Of a stretch of DNA of 64,000 bases, positions 21,400 through 34,476 are shown piece by piece (position 1 is the first letter of the stretch; each line of letters opens with the position of its first letter). Both the position numbers and the translations under genes were made by a program. The notes beneath the pieces are model-generated. The model had not been told where the DNA came from. It did no database searches and saw nothing but the letters and a program-made list of their open reading frames with translations. Source of the stretch: Cannabis sativa (lineage: Eukaryota; Streptophyta; Magnoliopsida; Rosales; Cannabaceae); NCBI RefSeq assembly GCF_029168945.1, contig NC_083603.1, positions 4,154,001 through 4,218,000 on the forward strand, given 5' to 3'.

Positions 21400-23121
21400 C
21401 TAGGGAATAGATCCGCGCTTCGCGCGGTTTTAATAATTTTTTTAAAATTTTACATTAAAGAAATTAATTTTTAGTTACGAATAAAATCTCAATTCAGTCT
21501 AATACTATTTTATATTTTTTATGAATAATATAAAATTATATAATATATATTTATGTAAAATTTCTTTTATTTGTGATTAGCACAAATTTTAATCATAATA
21601 CAATAAAATAAAAGCACATTTCGAATAAATTTATTTATAATAATTAAAAGCTATTAAAAATATAATATTTTTTTTAAATGAATCAAATATTATAATGGTA
21701 TAAATTTTTCTATAATTAAAAAAATTATTATTTTTTATTTATTCATTTATAGCAAAACTTAATTTTTTTGTTCATATATATATAAATTAAATATTTTTAT
21801 AGTTTTTTTATTTATATAAAATTATTAATTTAAGTATTAATAATTTAAACATTGTAAATTTTTAACGTTTTTATTGAATGAGAGGTAGATATTTTAAAAT
21901 ATTATTTCTTAATTTTTTCTTGCAACAATTCATTAAATTAATGAATCATGATTTCTTATCTTTTTTATTACTATTATTATTTATAATATTAATTATTTGT
22001 ATCAATTTTTTAAGTTAGACTAATATTATTATTTTAATTGATGAATATTTTTGCCTCTTCTCTTTTCTAGTGCCACATTTTTTAAACTCAATTAAGATGT
22101 ATATATACATAAACGAATTAAAATGTATATTTAAAGTAATTATGAAATAAAAAAATTACAAATATTATAAGTAAATGGACAAAAATAATCAAATCTATAG
22201 AAAAAAAATATTAATTTTTAGATATTTATATAAAGTTGATCAATAGAATATATATATATATTTATATATAAATATATAAAATTAATTGGATAAGGTATTC
22301 AATTACCCCTATAAAAAGAAACAATATGAATTTTTGGACAAATCGGTGTGAATCAAGAAATATTTTACTTGTTGTATTTTTTTAATGAAATATAATATAT
22401 ATTGTGTTTACTTGTAGTTAATAAGTATAATACTCACATAGTTTGTAAATAATGTGAGACTCTTACAAAATATATATATATTACTTAGAAGACATATTAT
22501 AAAATAAATAAAATATTAATAGATAAATAATAAAAAATATTCATAAAATGACATCTCATTTGATTTATATTTTTCTTTATATATTGAGAAAAAAATAAAT
22601 GTTTAGTTTGATTTAAAATAATTTAGTTTGAATATTGTTTTGGGCTAATAAAAATATTGAATTATATATAAAATCTAAAAAAAATTAACTTATAATAAAT
22701 TATATATTATTATTATTATTATTATATATTACATCAAATATAAAAAATTTATAAAACAAATATTTATTAAATAATTACTTTTAAAAATATAAATAATGAA
22801 ATGTATATTAGATGAAACATAAAAAACTATAAGACATTAAAAATAAAATAATAAAAATTTATAGGGTAAGAAACTAATCAACCACCCATGAACAAAAATA
22901 CTTTTGGATGAATTAATATAACTTAAAAAGAATAATATTTATAACCTACATGGATGATGCCTACATCATTTATAAACAATGTGGGACATTTAGTTCCAAG
23001 TATTTTTGTTGTTGTTTTCTAAACAAAATAGAAAAAAACTACAAATTTTAAAAATAGTATAAAAAAAAATCTAAGATGCCACCTAAACTCATTTTGTGCT
23101 TTCCTTTATATTATATATAGA
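21400..23121 (-). mobile_element. Non-autonomous Helitron (1,722 bp)
   Basis: On the minus strand the element starts at 23,121 with TCTATATATAATATAAAGG, a typical plant Helitron 5' end. It finishes at 21,400 with CTAG. A 6-bp-stem hairpin, CCGCGC-GAA-GCGCGG (21,413-21,427), lies nine bases before the CTAG. The flanks are A on the 5' side and T on the 3' side, the expected A|T insertion site without duplication. The interior is extremely AT-rich and has no Rep/helicase ORF, so it would depend on a helper in trans. Confidence 0.85.
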
Positions 23122-24018
23122 TAATGTCATGTCATTCTAATGAAAGCTTGGCAAGGATTTCCACTTGGACTCTTAAAGCCATGAAAAAGGACTAACCAAA
23201 ACAAAGGTACCAATACAAAAAGTGGAGCTTAAAATGGGGTGCACAACCACACTTAGTTTTAATGCACTAACTTTATAAAATAAATAATTTTTAATACTGT
23301 TTTTGCAAGTTTTTTGATAAATTTAAGATAATTTAAAATGTAAGTTTCAAACTTCTAGTGTAAATGCACCATGTTCTCTATAAATTCTGTCTTTTTATCA
23401 TCTTAAAACATTCAAAACTATATGTATAAACATTATAAATATAATCGATATTTTGGTTTCGAACTGACCATCAAAAGTGAAATAATAATAATTATTATTA
23501 TTATTATAAACAAGTTTCTTAATAACTAATGGTCAGTTACTATGTGCTTAAAATATTAATCAAAATTGATTGATCTAGAAAATATCGATCATATCTGATC
23601 GAATTTTGCTCTTAGTATAATAAAATCGAGATCATAATTTATTTTATACATGTGAATTGGTGTTCTTTAAAAAGCAACTATATAATAAAAATATGCAAAA
23701 AGGATTACTTTTACTTGGATTCTTTACTTGGTGAAGAGGAGAATTAAAAAGCTAGGGTAGGAAAAGAGATTATGTGGGAATAATAATATCATAAGCAAAT
23801 TCCTTAACAACTAAGAGGTTTGGCTAGTTATATACGAAACCATCCATATATAACTATATCTCATTAATTAATATTGGGTAAGTTTATACTCCTATTTTGG
23901 TAAATTTTTTATTTGTGAGTTTTTTTTAATTTTTTTTAATAATTATATATATTGTAGTTATTTATAATTTTTTTATAAATTTTTAAGTTGGCGAAATTCA
24001 TAAAGTCTATATAATTAT
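23122..24018. other. AT-rich intergenic spacer
   Basis: No ORF of note. It includes a short run of ATT repeats near 23,487-23,506. No clear element ends were seen. Confidence 0.45.
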
Positions 24019-24150
24019 AATTACACCACATATTGAAATTTCTAATTTTTTTACTTTTATAATATAGGACGGAATTTTTTTCAAAAATACTGTGTAAGTT
24101 TTATACTGTGTACTGTGTTAAGTTTTTACTGTTATTTTACTGTTGTTTTT
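24019..24150. repeat. Repeat, left member of an inverted pair flanking eS7
   Basis: Contains TTACACCACATATTGAAATT, CGGAATTTTTTTCAAAAATA and ACTGTGTAAGTTTTATACTG. The reverse complement of the same order occurs at about 28,360-28,500, on the far side of the eS7 gene. Confidence 0.7.
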
Positions 24151-24515
24151 CAGTTGTTCCACTGTTGTTTTTAGTTGATCTGTTTTGTGTTCCACTGTTG
24201 TTTTATAAAAACACAGTATTTTTTAAAATATTTCCGTGTAACAGTATTTTTGTAATAGTTAACTCGAATTCCACTATGTTTGTAAATTTCTCTAATAATA
24301 ATTTGTTTACATATGTACCAATACAATTAAAGGAAATTACACTACATCTCTTATGTTTACTTATTTTTTCAATTATTCTACTAATTTTACCCGTATGACT
24401 TCACGAAAATTTTCATTCTTCTCTAATCAAAAGTTTGCCTTAACTTTCCCACAAACCTACACATCCATCTACAAAGAATACAAATATATTATAATTGAAA
24501 TTATGTCCTAGTTAT

Positions 24516-24636
24516 ATGAGTGTGTGAGGATAATTTAAATATAATACTCATAAAAAGAAGTATATTTGAATTAAATTTTATTTGGAGCTAAATTTGATTG
24601 ATGTATAAAAAAAAAAAGGGTATTCTTCAACTTCTC
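24516..24636. repeat. Dispersed repeat, copy C (AT-rich part)
   Basis: Carries GTGTGAGG, ATACTCATAAAAA, GTATATTTGAATTAAATTT and an A-run followed by GGGTATTCTTCAACTTCTCC, matching the end of copies A (5,400-5,700) and B (7,690-7,935). It lies directly upstream of the eS7 promoter motifs. Confidence 0.55.
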
Positions 24637-24659
24637 CCAAAAAAAAATGCAACCCGTAT

Positions 24660-24805
24660 CTGTTGGGTCGAAATTGGGCTGATTCTTTTTGAGGCCCATT
24701 CAGCCCAACCCAAGCCGGCCCACTATATATATACACTGTCTCATAAAACCCTAATCCTAACGATACTCTTCTGAACTCAGGCAAAGGCGCTTCCTTTTCT
24801 CTAAG
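24660..24805 (+). promoter_or_regulatory. eS7 promoter and first leader exon: site II motifs, TATA-like run, telo-box
   Basis: Several site II motifs (TGGGCC/T type, either strand) occur at 24,660-24,722: TTGGGCT, AGGCCCATT, AGCCCAACC and CCGGCCCAC. A TATATATATA stretch is at 24,724-24,733 and a telo-box, AAACCCTAA, at 24,746-24,754. This combination is the established signature of plant ribosomal-protein and translation-gene promoters. A possible leader exon ends at a donor at 24,805 (CTAAG|GTAAAT); a second possible donor, CTCAG|GTAG, is near 24,953. Confidence 0.85.
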
Positions 24806-25641
24806 GTAAATTCTATGCTCTCCTCTCCTCAACTCTAATCTCTTCTTTTTTTCATGGCTGCAAAGAATCCAATCCAATCTTAGTCTCATCCTCGTTTTTT
24901 TTATTGGAAAATCTCAGGTAACAAGGTCGGCCGGAGTGCATTCACTCACTCAGGTAGTATTCTTTACTGACATTGTTGATTATACAGAAATTTAGAGATC
25001 TAAAATCGCTTCGTTAATATTATATCTTCGAATAGATTAAGTGAGAAGAGAGACAATTTTTTAAAAAATAAGTCACAATTTCTTTGCAAAATATTATCAA
25101 TTTATATATATATACATAATTTATACATATATATATGTTAGAACTATTACATGTTCTTTAGTGTTTATGATTTCTTTGCTTTTTGTTTTTTAGGAAAAAA
25201 CAGATTTTGTTCAATTTTTGGTGTTTATGTGATTTTTATGCGTTTATTTTGTTATGTTCTTATCTTCCATTTTAGTAGTTATAGTAAATATATAATAATT
25301 TTACGAAGATTTATAAGAAAGTTATTGTTTGTTCATATAGTTATACAAGTTTTTTTTTTCTGATTTGAATTGTTTGTAATCAATAGGTATTGTATTATGA
25401 ATGGATCACTGTTGTCTGTAATGATTAATTTTTAAATGGTTTGATGTTGGAAACTTTGAAATGACTTTCTATATTTTTTTAGTTTAGATTGAACTTGAGG
25501 TCATATTCTTACTTTGAGATCATTGAATGGGTTAGAATTTTTTAGGCCGATCTAATCGGGTTTACTTGTATGGATAGACTCAGTTCTATTAATTATTTAC
25601 GAAATCGATATTATCACTACTGTGTATGTAGGTTAGCAAAA

Positions 25642-26708
<1,067 letters not shown>

Positions 26709-27632
26709 GGCTCTTTCATTACTAGAAAGATGGGTTCTGTTCTGTTTTGATTTATTGCTGTTACTTTATTTTAGAAGTTCTCAGATAGGTGTACTTTTGA
26801 AATTTTGACTAGTGAGATTTTTTTCATATTTTAAGCAAACTTGGATGATATTTTGTTCCAACTCTTCCTTCTTATCTTAATGAAAAAAAAATTGGATTAG
26901 AAACATTGGTGTTAAATATTATGAGTAATATTTTTAACTAAGGCTAAATATAATGGCTCATTTTTGTTAGAGTTGGTAATTCCGGTCATGACATAATTTA
27001 CAATAATTATCTGGGTTGGATTGGATAAGAACATAAATTAATCCGTTTAAGATATTCTATTTACACTTTGATATTAAAAATTTTATCAATTTTAACTTTA
27101 TATATTGTTTATTAAGTATATTATTCAAATGAGTTCAAACAAAGTGATATTAGACAATAGACATAGTAAGGTGAAAAAAGAACCAAATTTAAAAGAAATA
27201 ATCTTTGATAGAATAATAATGATTTGATTAATTAGAAGGGTGGAGGAGCATAGTAAGAGAAGAAAGGTCTTCCAAATCTTTAATAATGCTTGGACGCTAT
27301 TAACAATTTTGGGATTTTGAGTTTTGGTTACGTTTTCTTTTTAGGTTTTTATTTATTTATTTACCTAATGATAAGAATCACTCATAGATTCTGTATTAGT
27401 GTAGAATTTTTTTCGAACTAGAATAGCTCATCGTCTAATTGAAGGACATGTTTTATGTAATTATGAATTGTTATAGTAAGCGAGCAATATGGGACAAAAT
27501 TATCTCCAGAAATTTAAACAATAAAATTATATATTCTTAAACGACATACTAAAAGAGCTAGAATGTCAATTTGTAATATTTAAAAAATATTTACAAAACG
27601 AAAAAGATAAAGACAAGTGAATTAATTTTTTA
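26709..27632. other. eS7 3' flank and AT-rich spacer
   Basis: Contains the eS7 3' UTR and plain AT-rich DNA. No further gene or element was recognised up to the hAT insertion at 27,641. Confidence 0.5.
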
Positions 27633-27640
27633 CCAATGAT

Positions 27641-28158
27641 TAGGGATGTACATTTTTCTCATGGGGATGGGGCGTCGCGGGGACTCGCTGCACCTAATGG
27701 GGCGGGGATTCCCTGTATAAATGGGAACGGGGACGGGGATCAAATTTTATCCCTAAATGTTAAATAGTGCGGGGACGGGGATGACACTCTTCGCCCCGAC
27801 GGGGACCCGTTTAATTTATTAATATTTTATATTTTATATATGGGTTTGTATTCTTTTTAGTGTATTAATACCATTTTTACAATTTTTGAAGTTGTGTTTT
27901 TGTATAATAATTACTATATTGAATAGTAAATAATATGTAATATTTTGTTTTATATAATTTAATAATTTTATACATTTAAATTTTAAAAATAAATTTTATT
28001 ATGAAAATAGGGAATTTCCCGTCTTGTCCCCGCCCCAGTAGGAGATTTCCCGCCCCGTCCCTGATAGGGAATACGTAGGGATGAGGATTAAAATCTTTAA
28101 CAGGGATGGGGACGGGGAGAGCACTCCCCGCTAATTTCCTGCCCCATGTGCATCCCTA
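27641..28158. mobile_element. Ac-like hAT miniature element (518 bp)
   Basis: The terminal inverted repeats are TAGGGATGTACAT and its counterpart ATGTGCATCCCTA. They are flanked by a perfect 8-bp target duplication, CCAATGAT (27,633-27,640 and 28,159-28,166), diagnostic of hAT transposons. Both subterminal regions carry many copies of GGGGACGGGG or its complement, which set it apart from the AT-rich surroundings. No transposase ORF, so non-autonomous. Confidence 0.92.
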
Positions 28159-28166
28159 CCAATGAT

Positions 28167-29187
28167 ATTAAACACTAATAAAAGAAATTCTAAATTATTA
28201 GCATAAATAAAATTCTATTACCGTACATTTTAATATGTAATGTCAATAAAGATGGTAAAATGATGGAGTTTTTATAAAAATAATGAATTTTTGGTAAAAG
28301 TTTACAATTTTACTATCACACGAATTTTTTATAAAACAATAAAATAGAATAATTAAAACATCAATAGAACAACTAAAAAATAATCATGAAAACTTAACAC
28401 AGTATATAGTATAAAACTTACACGGTATTTTTGAAAAAAATTCCGCTCCACAATAAAAAATAAAAAAATTAAAAATTTCAATATGTGGTGTAAAAAATTC
28501 TAAAATAATTCATATTATAATATCAAGACTGAGATCTAAAAAATAATTTATTGAATCCATGAGTACAAAATAAAACATTTCTCTTACCTAATATAATAAT
28601 GACCATGACTAACAAAACAATTTTCCATGAATTTGACAACTATATCTATATTCTCTAAGTTTTCTTCCAACAAAAAATATATGTTCAGTTTTCCTCTGTG
28701 TTGTTCTATAGTTGATTTTTAGTTGTTTTGCTTCTTTTCATTTTTGATGTCTTTTCATGTATGTTTTCTTATTGTGCCCTAGCTCTCTACATTTTGATGC
28801 ATTTATTATGTTGTTTCTTTTCTCAACCAACTTCCATCCTTTTTTTTTTAGTAGTTGGTTTAACCTATGTAATTTGAAACCAACATTTGTTAAACATACA
28901 AAATAACATTAAAAAAACCATGACAGTGCCAACATTAATGGTTTTAATATTTTTGCTTCACCTCGGTAGAATTAATGGTTGTTTCTGGCTGTTCTGGTAT
29001 TACTGTGGCAGTTATGTTCGTGAGTGTGGAAGATAAAGGCCTCTTTTTTTGGTGTTAACAGTATAAAGAAAAAAAAAAAGCAGGACAGTATAAATGTAAT
29101 TTTTGTCGTGTGGTAATAAAATTGTAAATATTTACCCAAAATCTAATATTTTTATAAGTTACCCTAATTATTATCTATAAATCTATA
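28167..29187. other. AT-rich spacer with the right member of the inverted pair flanking eS7
   Basis: About 28,360-28,500 is the reverse-complement copy of 24,019-24,150 (CAGTATATAGTATAAAACTT, AAAAAAATTCCG, CAATATGTGGTGTAA). The rest shows no gene. Confidence 0.6.
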
Positions 29188-29437
29188 AATGGTTAAATGG
29201 GTACTATATAATATTTTGTTGAGATCAAACTTTCCCACATAATTTTATTTTATTTTCAAAATTCCCACTCTATAAATCATTTTTCATTTTTGCCCTACAT
29301 GCTCCTTACGAATACCATCATCTCTAACATTGTGGCCCAATTTAGGATTTTGTTGGTTCATAAATCACTACTTATTGTATTCCACAAAACCTAGACACAT
29401 TTTGATCGCTCTTCCAATATTTGCAAGTGACTAATTT
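29188..29437. repeat. 250-bp dispersed repeat, copy 1
   Basis: A close direct copy lies at 47,292-47,545. Shared landmarks in order: AAATCATTTTTCATTTTTGC, TTTAGGATTTTGTTGGTT, ATTCCACAAAACCTA and CTCTTCCAATATTTGCAAGT. No coding potential. Confidence 0.8.
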
Positions 29438-29446
29438 TAATATGGA

Positions 29447-30010
29447 TTCTCTACAAAAAAAAATGTTACTTTTAGTCACAACAAAATTTGTGACTAAATG
29501 CAGAGGCGGAGGGAAGGGGGGGGACATGTGGGGTCATTTGCCCTCCTCAATTTTTTATTTATATAAATTTTGTATATAATTTTTTAGGTATTTTATATTT
29601 TGACCCCATAAAAATAATTTTTTTCATTACATATTTTTATATTTATCTCCATAAATTTATATTTTTCACTTTTATTCTCACATATATTTATTTTTATTCT
29701 CATAGAATTTGCATTTTTTTTTTGATAAAAATTATATTTTTTTTATTAATGTTTCAATTTTTTTTTGGCCTCGCTTCACCACCGACTAAAAGTAAAAAAA
29801 AATTGACTAATTATAAATCAACATTTCTATTCTGTGACTAGAAAGTCTTTGGCTAAAAATATTAATCACAATAATCACAATTTGTTGTGACTAAAAATCA
29901 ACGACAATTTATATCTAAATACTATATTTTAGTCACAAGTAACTTTTTATTATGACTAAAAATCTCATTTCGTCACAAAAAATTTATGTTATAACTAATA
30001 AATTGTTCAT
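29447..30010. mobile_element. Degenerate CACTA-type miniature element with a nested insertion
   Basis: The left end, CTCTACAAAAAAAAATG, resembles the CACTACAA(A)n terminus. Inside are repeated TTTTAGTCACAA and GTGACTAAA words in both orientations, as in the intact relative at 51,494-51,979. The right terminus is lost. Positions 29,500-29,783 are a separate insertion. Confidence 0.6.
29500..29783. mobile_element. hAT-like miniature element nested in the CACTA-type element
   Basis: The ends GCAGAGGCGGAG and CTCGCTTCACCACC are imperfect inverted repeats of the common plant CAGWGGCGGAG type. The flanks GACTAAAT and GACTAAAA match at seven of eight positions. Non-coding and AT-rich inside. A related element is at 43,463-43,686. 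Confidence 0.5.
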
Positions 30011-30925
30011 GAAATAACAAAACAAACAAATAAATTAATTAATTATGGTAAAATTAACAATGAATAGAGTTTAGAGTAATTAATTTTTGTTTAGATTATT
30101 TAGTTTTAAAAAAAGTTCCTTTCATTAGATTGTCAAATAAATACAAGAATTTAATTGTTTAGTACTTACCTACAGTTCTCGTGAAAACGATCTCACTTAC
30201 ATGTGTATTACTTGTAAAAATGATACGTATACTTGCGTGTTAGAAAATCCATAACAAGTTTTTGCGCAATTGTCCCAGACTATTTTAGTTAATATCAATA
30301 TAGTTAACTTCCATTCTAATTTAGTTTATTTTTATTAAATTTTACTAATATTTTACTGAATGTGTTTGACATGCAACAAACACCATTAATAGGGGCGGAA
30401 CAGTCCGCTGGTAATAATGCTGAAATCCGCCGGTAAAGCCCATTAGCGGCGGGCATCCGCCGGTAATAGCCCGTCGCTATTAATCATTAATAGCGGCGGA
30501 CTGACACATCCGCCGCTATTAATGATTAATACCGGCGGACAAATAGCGGCGGGGTCCGCTGGTAAACGCGTAGAATTAATTAATCTGAACCATTATTACC
30601 GGCGGGTGTCCGCCGGTAATAATGATTTTTTTAAAAAAAATATAAAAATGAAATAATTTTATTAATAAATATTATAAATAATTATTTAATTAAAAAATAT
30701 TTATATTTAATTAAATATTATAAATAATATTAGAAATATTTTTTCTATATTTATTTAATTAACTTTTTTCAAATTTATATTATTAATAAATATCAAAATT
30801 AAAATTAATAAACCCACAAATTATCATCCATACATTATTTAAAATTTAAAAATTAAAAGATTATTATCCATACATTAATTTAAACTTAAAGAAATCCAAA
30901 CATAATAAAAATTAAGATACACTAA

Positions 30926-33900
30926 TTAATATTGTCTTGATTAAACAAATCATCTTCAAAATTTGAGCCAGTAGCATTTAAGTTAATATCAGGATTTGGT
31001 GCATTGTCCTAAGCTTGCGATACTCGCTGTAACGCCCTAAATGATTAGGCACGCTACCCAAAATACTTATGAAACCCTAATCCCCTAAACGAGATTACTA
31101 ATCAAAATAGCGCAGAATTTAAACTTTTATATTAAACAGAAAGAAAATAAACTTGTAATATATTTAAAACTTTTAAAATAGTTGGGATCCCAAAAATATT
31201 TACAAACGCTATTACAAGTCATTTATTTCTAGCCGACCTAAACGGAAAAATAGAGTTCAAAAGTTCATCACTGATAGACCCTTAACCCGCTTGGTCTGAT
31301 ATGGCTTGAACATGTACATTCTTCATCTTGCTCCTCAAACTCATGGTTGATCAGCCACTGACTTACCCTTTCCTGCACAGTAGAGCACCCGTGAGCCAAG
31401 CCCAAGAAGACAAGATAAAACATATCAATAATATGCTCATCATACAATATAAACAACAATGCTATTCAAATTTGTCTGTGTGACACAGACCTGCATGTTA
31501 CGCTCACATGCCTATTTATGTCTACGTGGCGTAGACCTACGTGTTGCGCTCACACGTCTATTTATGTCTACGTGGCGTAGACCCACGTGTTGCTCTCACA
31601 CGTCTATTTACAATAAGGCCTTAGATCAGTTCATCTCGGTTCTTGTTACCGAGTCCAACCTGGTTATGCCTTAAGCGCATAACCCTTCATCTCAACATAT
31701 ATATTTATCATATAATTATTGGTGCCACTGCACTATTTGTCTATTTGCTATAGACCTGCGTGTTACGCTCACACGCCTATATATGTCTATGTAGCATAGA
31801 CCTACGTGTTGCTCCCACACGTCTATATATGTCTATGTAGCATAGACCTACGTGTTACGCTCACACGTCTATTTACAATAAGGCCTTAGTAAGGTTTATC
31901 TCGATTATAATTACCGAGTCTAACCTGGTTATGCCTTACTCACATAACCCTATTCATATATATTTACGTAATCCATACATTACGTTCTTTCAGTGGTTTA
32001 TCCTAGTAATATACTAGGTCTAACCAAGTTATGTCTTATGCACATAACTCTTGAAATATATGTATGTATTCAATAGATAACAAAACATATAGAATCTTAG
32101 GGTAATAACCCTAAATTACATACCAAATAGTCTCTCATATAACATATCATTGCATGCTCAAAATAACACTTATAGAGATTAATAACCCTAATTCATGCTT
32201 TCACTTGATTAGCAATATTATTGTACATCATGACTTTCTTACTTTCACATAACTTTTAGGGTAATAACCCTAAACCGCATTACTATCAAACTCAAGGTAC
32301 TAATTTACCGAGTCTAACTTAATTATGCCTTGTGCGCATAATTCTTTATTACAATATATTTAGCATGGCATAACATTTACACATTAATAATTACTAGGGT
32401 AATAACCCTAGGCCATTAAACCGCTCACTTTAGGGTAATAACCCTAATCTCGGTTTCTAATTATCACCAATATAATATTCAATATAAGCACCACCGTGCA
32501 TATCTCTACGTGCAACTACTGTCTTACCTGTTGTCCCGTAAATGCAGAGATTCTGAATCCCCTGGTGCTCCTGACCAGGTGCCGGTAATCCTAGTCACAC
32601 AATCCGGGATTTTCACAAATAGGGTTAACCCCTGATTTCATATTCATAAAATAAATTCATGGCATTTCAAATACAGATAATCACATAGAGCTCGAAAAGA
32701 GCTTTCCAACGGTATAAAGAACGTCCCAAACGGAGTCCCGAGTCAAAAGTTATGGCCGAAACAAAATTCAGCATTTCCCGATGAACTCCAACCGGAATTC
32801 CGGATGAACCAACCGGAATTCCGGTTGTCTGGGCAGAGAACACGAAATTTCTCAATCTTTAAACCCCCAAAACTCACTCAAATCATCCCCAAACATTCCC
32901 AAACTTTCCAGAGCATCAATATATGTCATAATAAACATATTCCACAACTTAAACCCAACAATTGCACTAAAAATCAAAAAGTGCCATTAAAGCACCAAGC
33001 TTGAGTTCCATGAACTCAAGCTAGCTTTTCACATCCAAAATCATAATTAATCCACTTACAGCAGCTAGCAAATATTATAGGGTCTAAAACACATATTTTA
33101 TTCATCAAAATCACATATTAAACTCAAAATTCAGATTGCCCAAAAGTATAAAAAATCAAGTTCCAAACTTGTAAAATTCAAGCTCTTGAACAAGAGCTTC
33201 AAACCCAACAACTCCATCAATTTTTCAACCATAATTACCAATAATAGCCTGAGTTCAAGATAAGAGAAAACCCTAGAATTCTTGCCTAGAGATCAAACAA
33301 TCATTTACCAAGAATTCAAACACAACAAACTCAAACTAACAAGAGAATAACACCTCATGCAACATACACTTTCAACAAACAAAATCATGTTCCATCATCA
33401 AGAAAATTCAGCAAGGAAGTCAAAATTAAAATCTGAAAAAGCTACCTCAAGTTTAGCTAAACTTCCTTCACTTTCAAGCTCACTAATCCACAAACTCCAA
33501 GCTCCAAAACAAGCAATTCCCATCAAAATCAAAGCTAGAATAAGGAGAGGGTTTGAGAGAGAGAGGGTTATGGGGAAGGGAATACCAGAATTTTCATCTC
33601 ATTAACTCAAAATTCAGCTTTTACAAGAATAAATTAAATAAGGTCAAAAGACCAAAATGCCCTTAGGGCTTAAATACCCACATACACCCTCACAAGGGTA
33701 AAATAGTCATTCAATACTCAATTAATTTCAAATAAATTTCAGATTATCATTTATCAAATAAAATGCCAAATAATCAATCCAATTTACATTTCGGGTCCGA
33801 ACCCAGTTCGGCCCGAAATTCCCGGTTGTGACTATACTGCGCTAACCTGTCAGAACACACCTGAAAAGACAACACAGGCATACTATATAATAATATAGTT

Positions 33901-34476
33901 CTATTAAGCACGTAATTAAATTAATTTCATCATTTTACCCTTCTCGGGTCATAATTACCAAAATGCCCCTCGCTCACCAACGGGGTCTTTAATATATTAA
34001 AATTCATATAAAATCACATATATTGAACTATATAATAATATAATTCCTCAATTATACATAATTATTTAGTTAGGGTTTTGCTAATCCATTTCTTAATTCC
34101 GGGTATTACACTGGCGGTGATGGGTAATATGGTTGCTGAGCAGATAAAATCTCCGGAAATTGTCGAGTCTGTCGTTGTTGTGCTAAATTCGGAGATTGTT
34201 GTTCTTGCGAAACATTTGGAGATTGTTGTGGCGAGAAGTTCGGGGGTTGTTGCTGAAACTGACCAGGAAAAAAATATAGATTTTGTGGACCGAAAAATTG
34301 ACCCGGAGAAGTTTAAAGGCTCAAATCGAGTATTTAAACATCTAACACACGGACACCTAATTTTTCCATCAGAATTTTTATATGCTGAAGCCATTGCCAA
34401 AAATGCTTGTAAACACTCCCAATATTCTTTACCACGTTTTCTCCAAGAAGTCCAAGATTTATCCATAGTCATCTAA
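30926..34476 (-). pseudogene. Remnant CACTA gene split by a solo LTR
   Basis: On the minus strand from about 34,470 the sequence encodes MDKSWTSWRKRGKEY and later CPCVRCLNTRF, the plant transposase-associated domain found at the start of CACTA TNP2-type proteins. In a shifted frame (34,111-34,310) a Gln/Pro-rich stretch follows (PGQFFGPQNLYFFPGQF, QQQPPNFSPQQSPN). It runs in frame to the LTR insertion at 34,110. Beyond the LTR (31,027 downward) the same frame continues as VSQA, one TAG, then DNAPNPDINLNATGSNFEDD, and ends near 30,926. Removing the LTR and one 5-bp duplication thus rejoins one frame. The large catalytic region is missing. It looks like a deletion derivative fusing N-terminal and C-terminal parts. 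Confidence 0.7.
31028..34110. mobile_element. Solo LTR (3,083 bp) inside the CACTA transposon
   Basis: It begins TGTAACGCCCTAA and ends GGGTATTACA, inverted TGTAA/TTACA termini typical of large plant Ty3/gypsy LTRs. The flanks CTCGC (31,023-31,027) and CTGGC (34,111-34,115) are a target duplication with one mismatch. No gag/pol lies inside, so it is most simply a solo LTR left by recombination. It has its own internal repeats: CACACGTCTAT/GTCTACGTGGCGTAGAC units (31,480-31,875), palindromic AGGGTAATAACCCT copies (32,098-32,450) and a doubled CCGGAATTCCGG palindrome near 32,790-32,826. Small ORFs in it lack protein character. Confidence 0.8.

Noticed and set aside
32095..32450. Homing-endonuclease (I-SceI-like) recognition sites
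   Set aside because: AGGGTAATAACCCT only partly resembles that site and repeats as a palindrome of the LTR.
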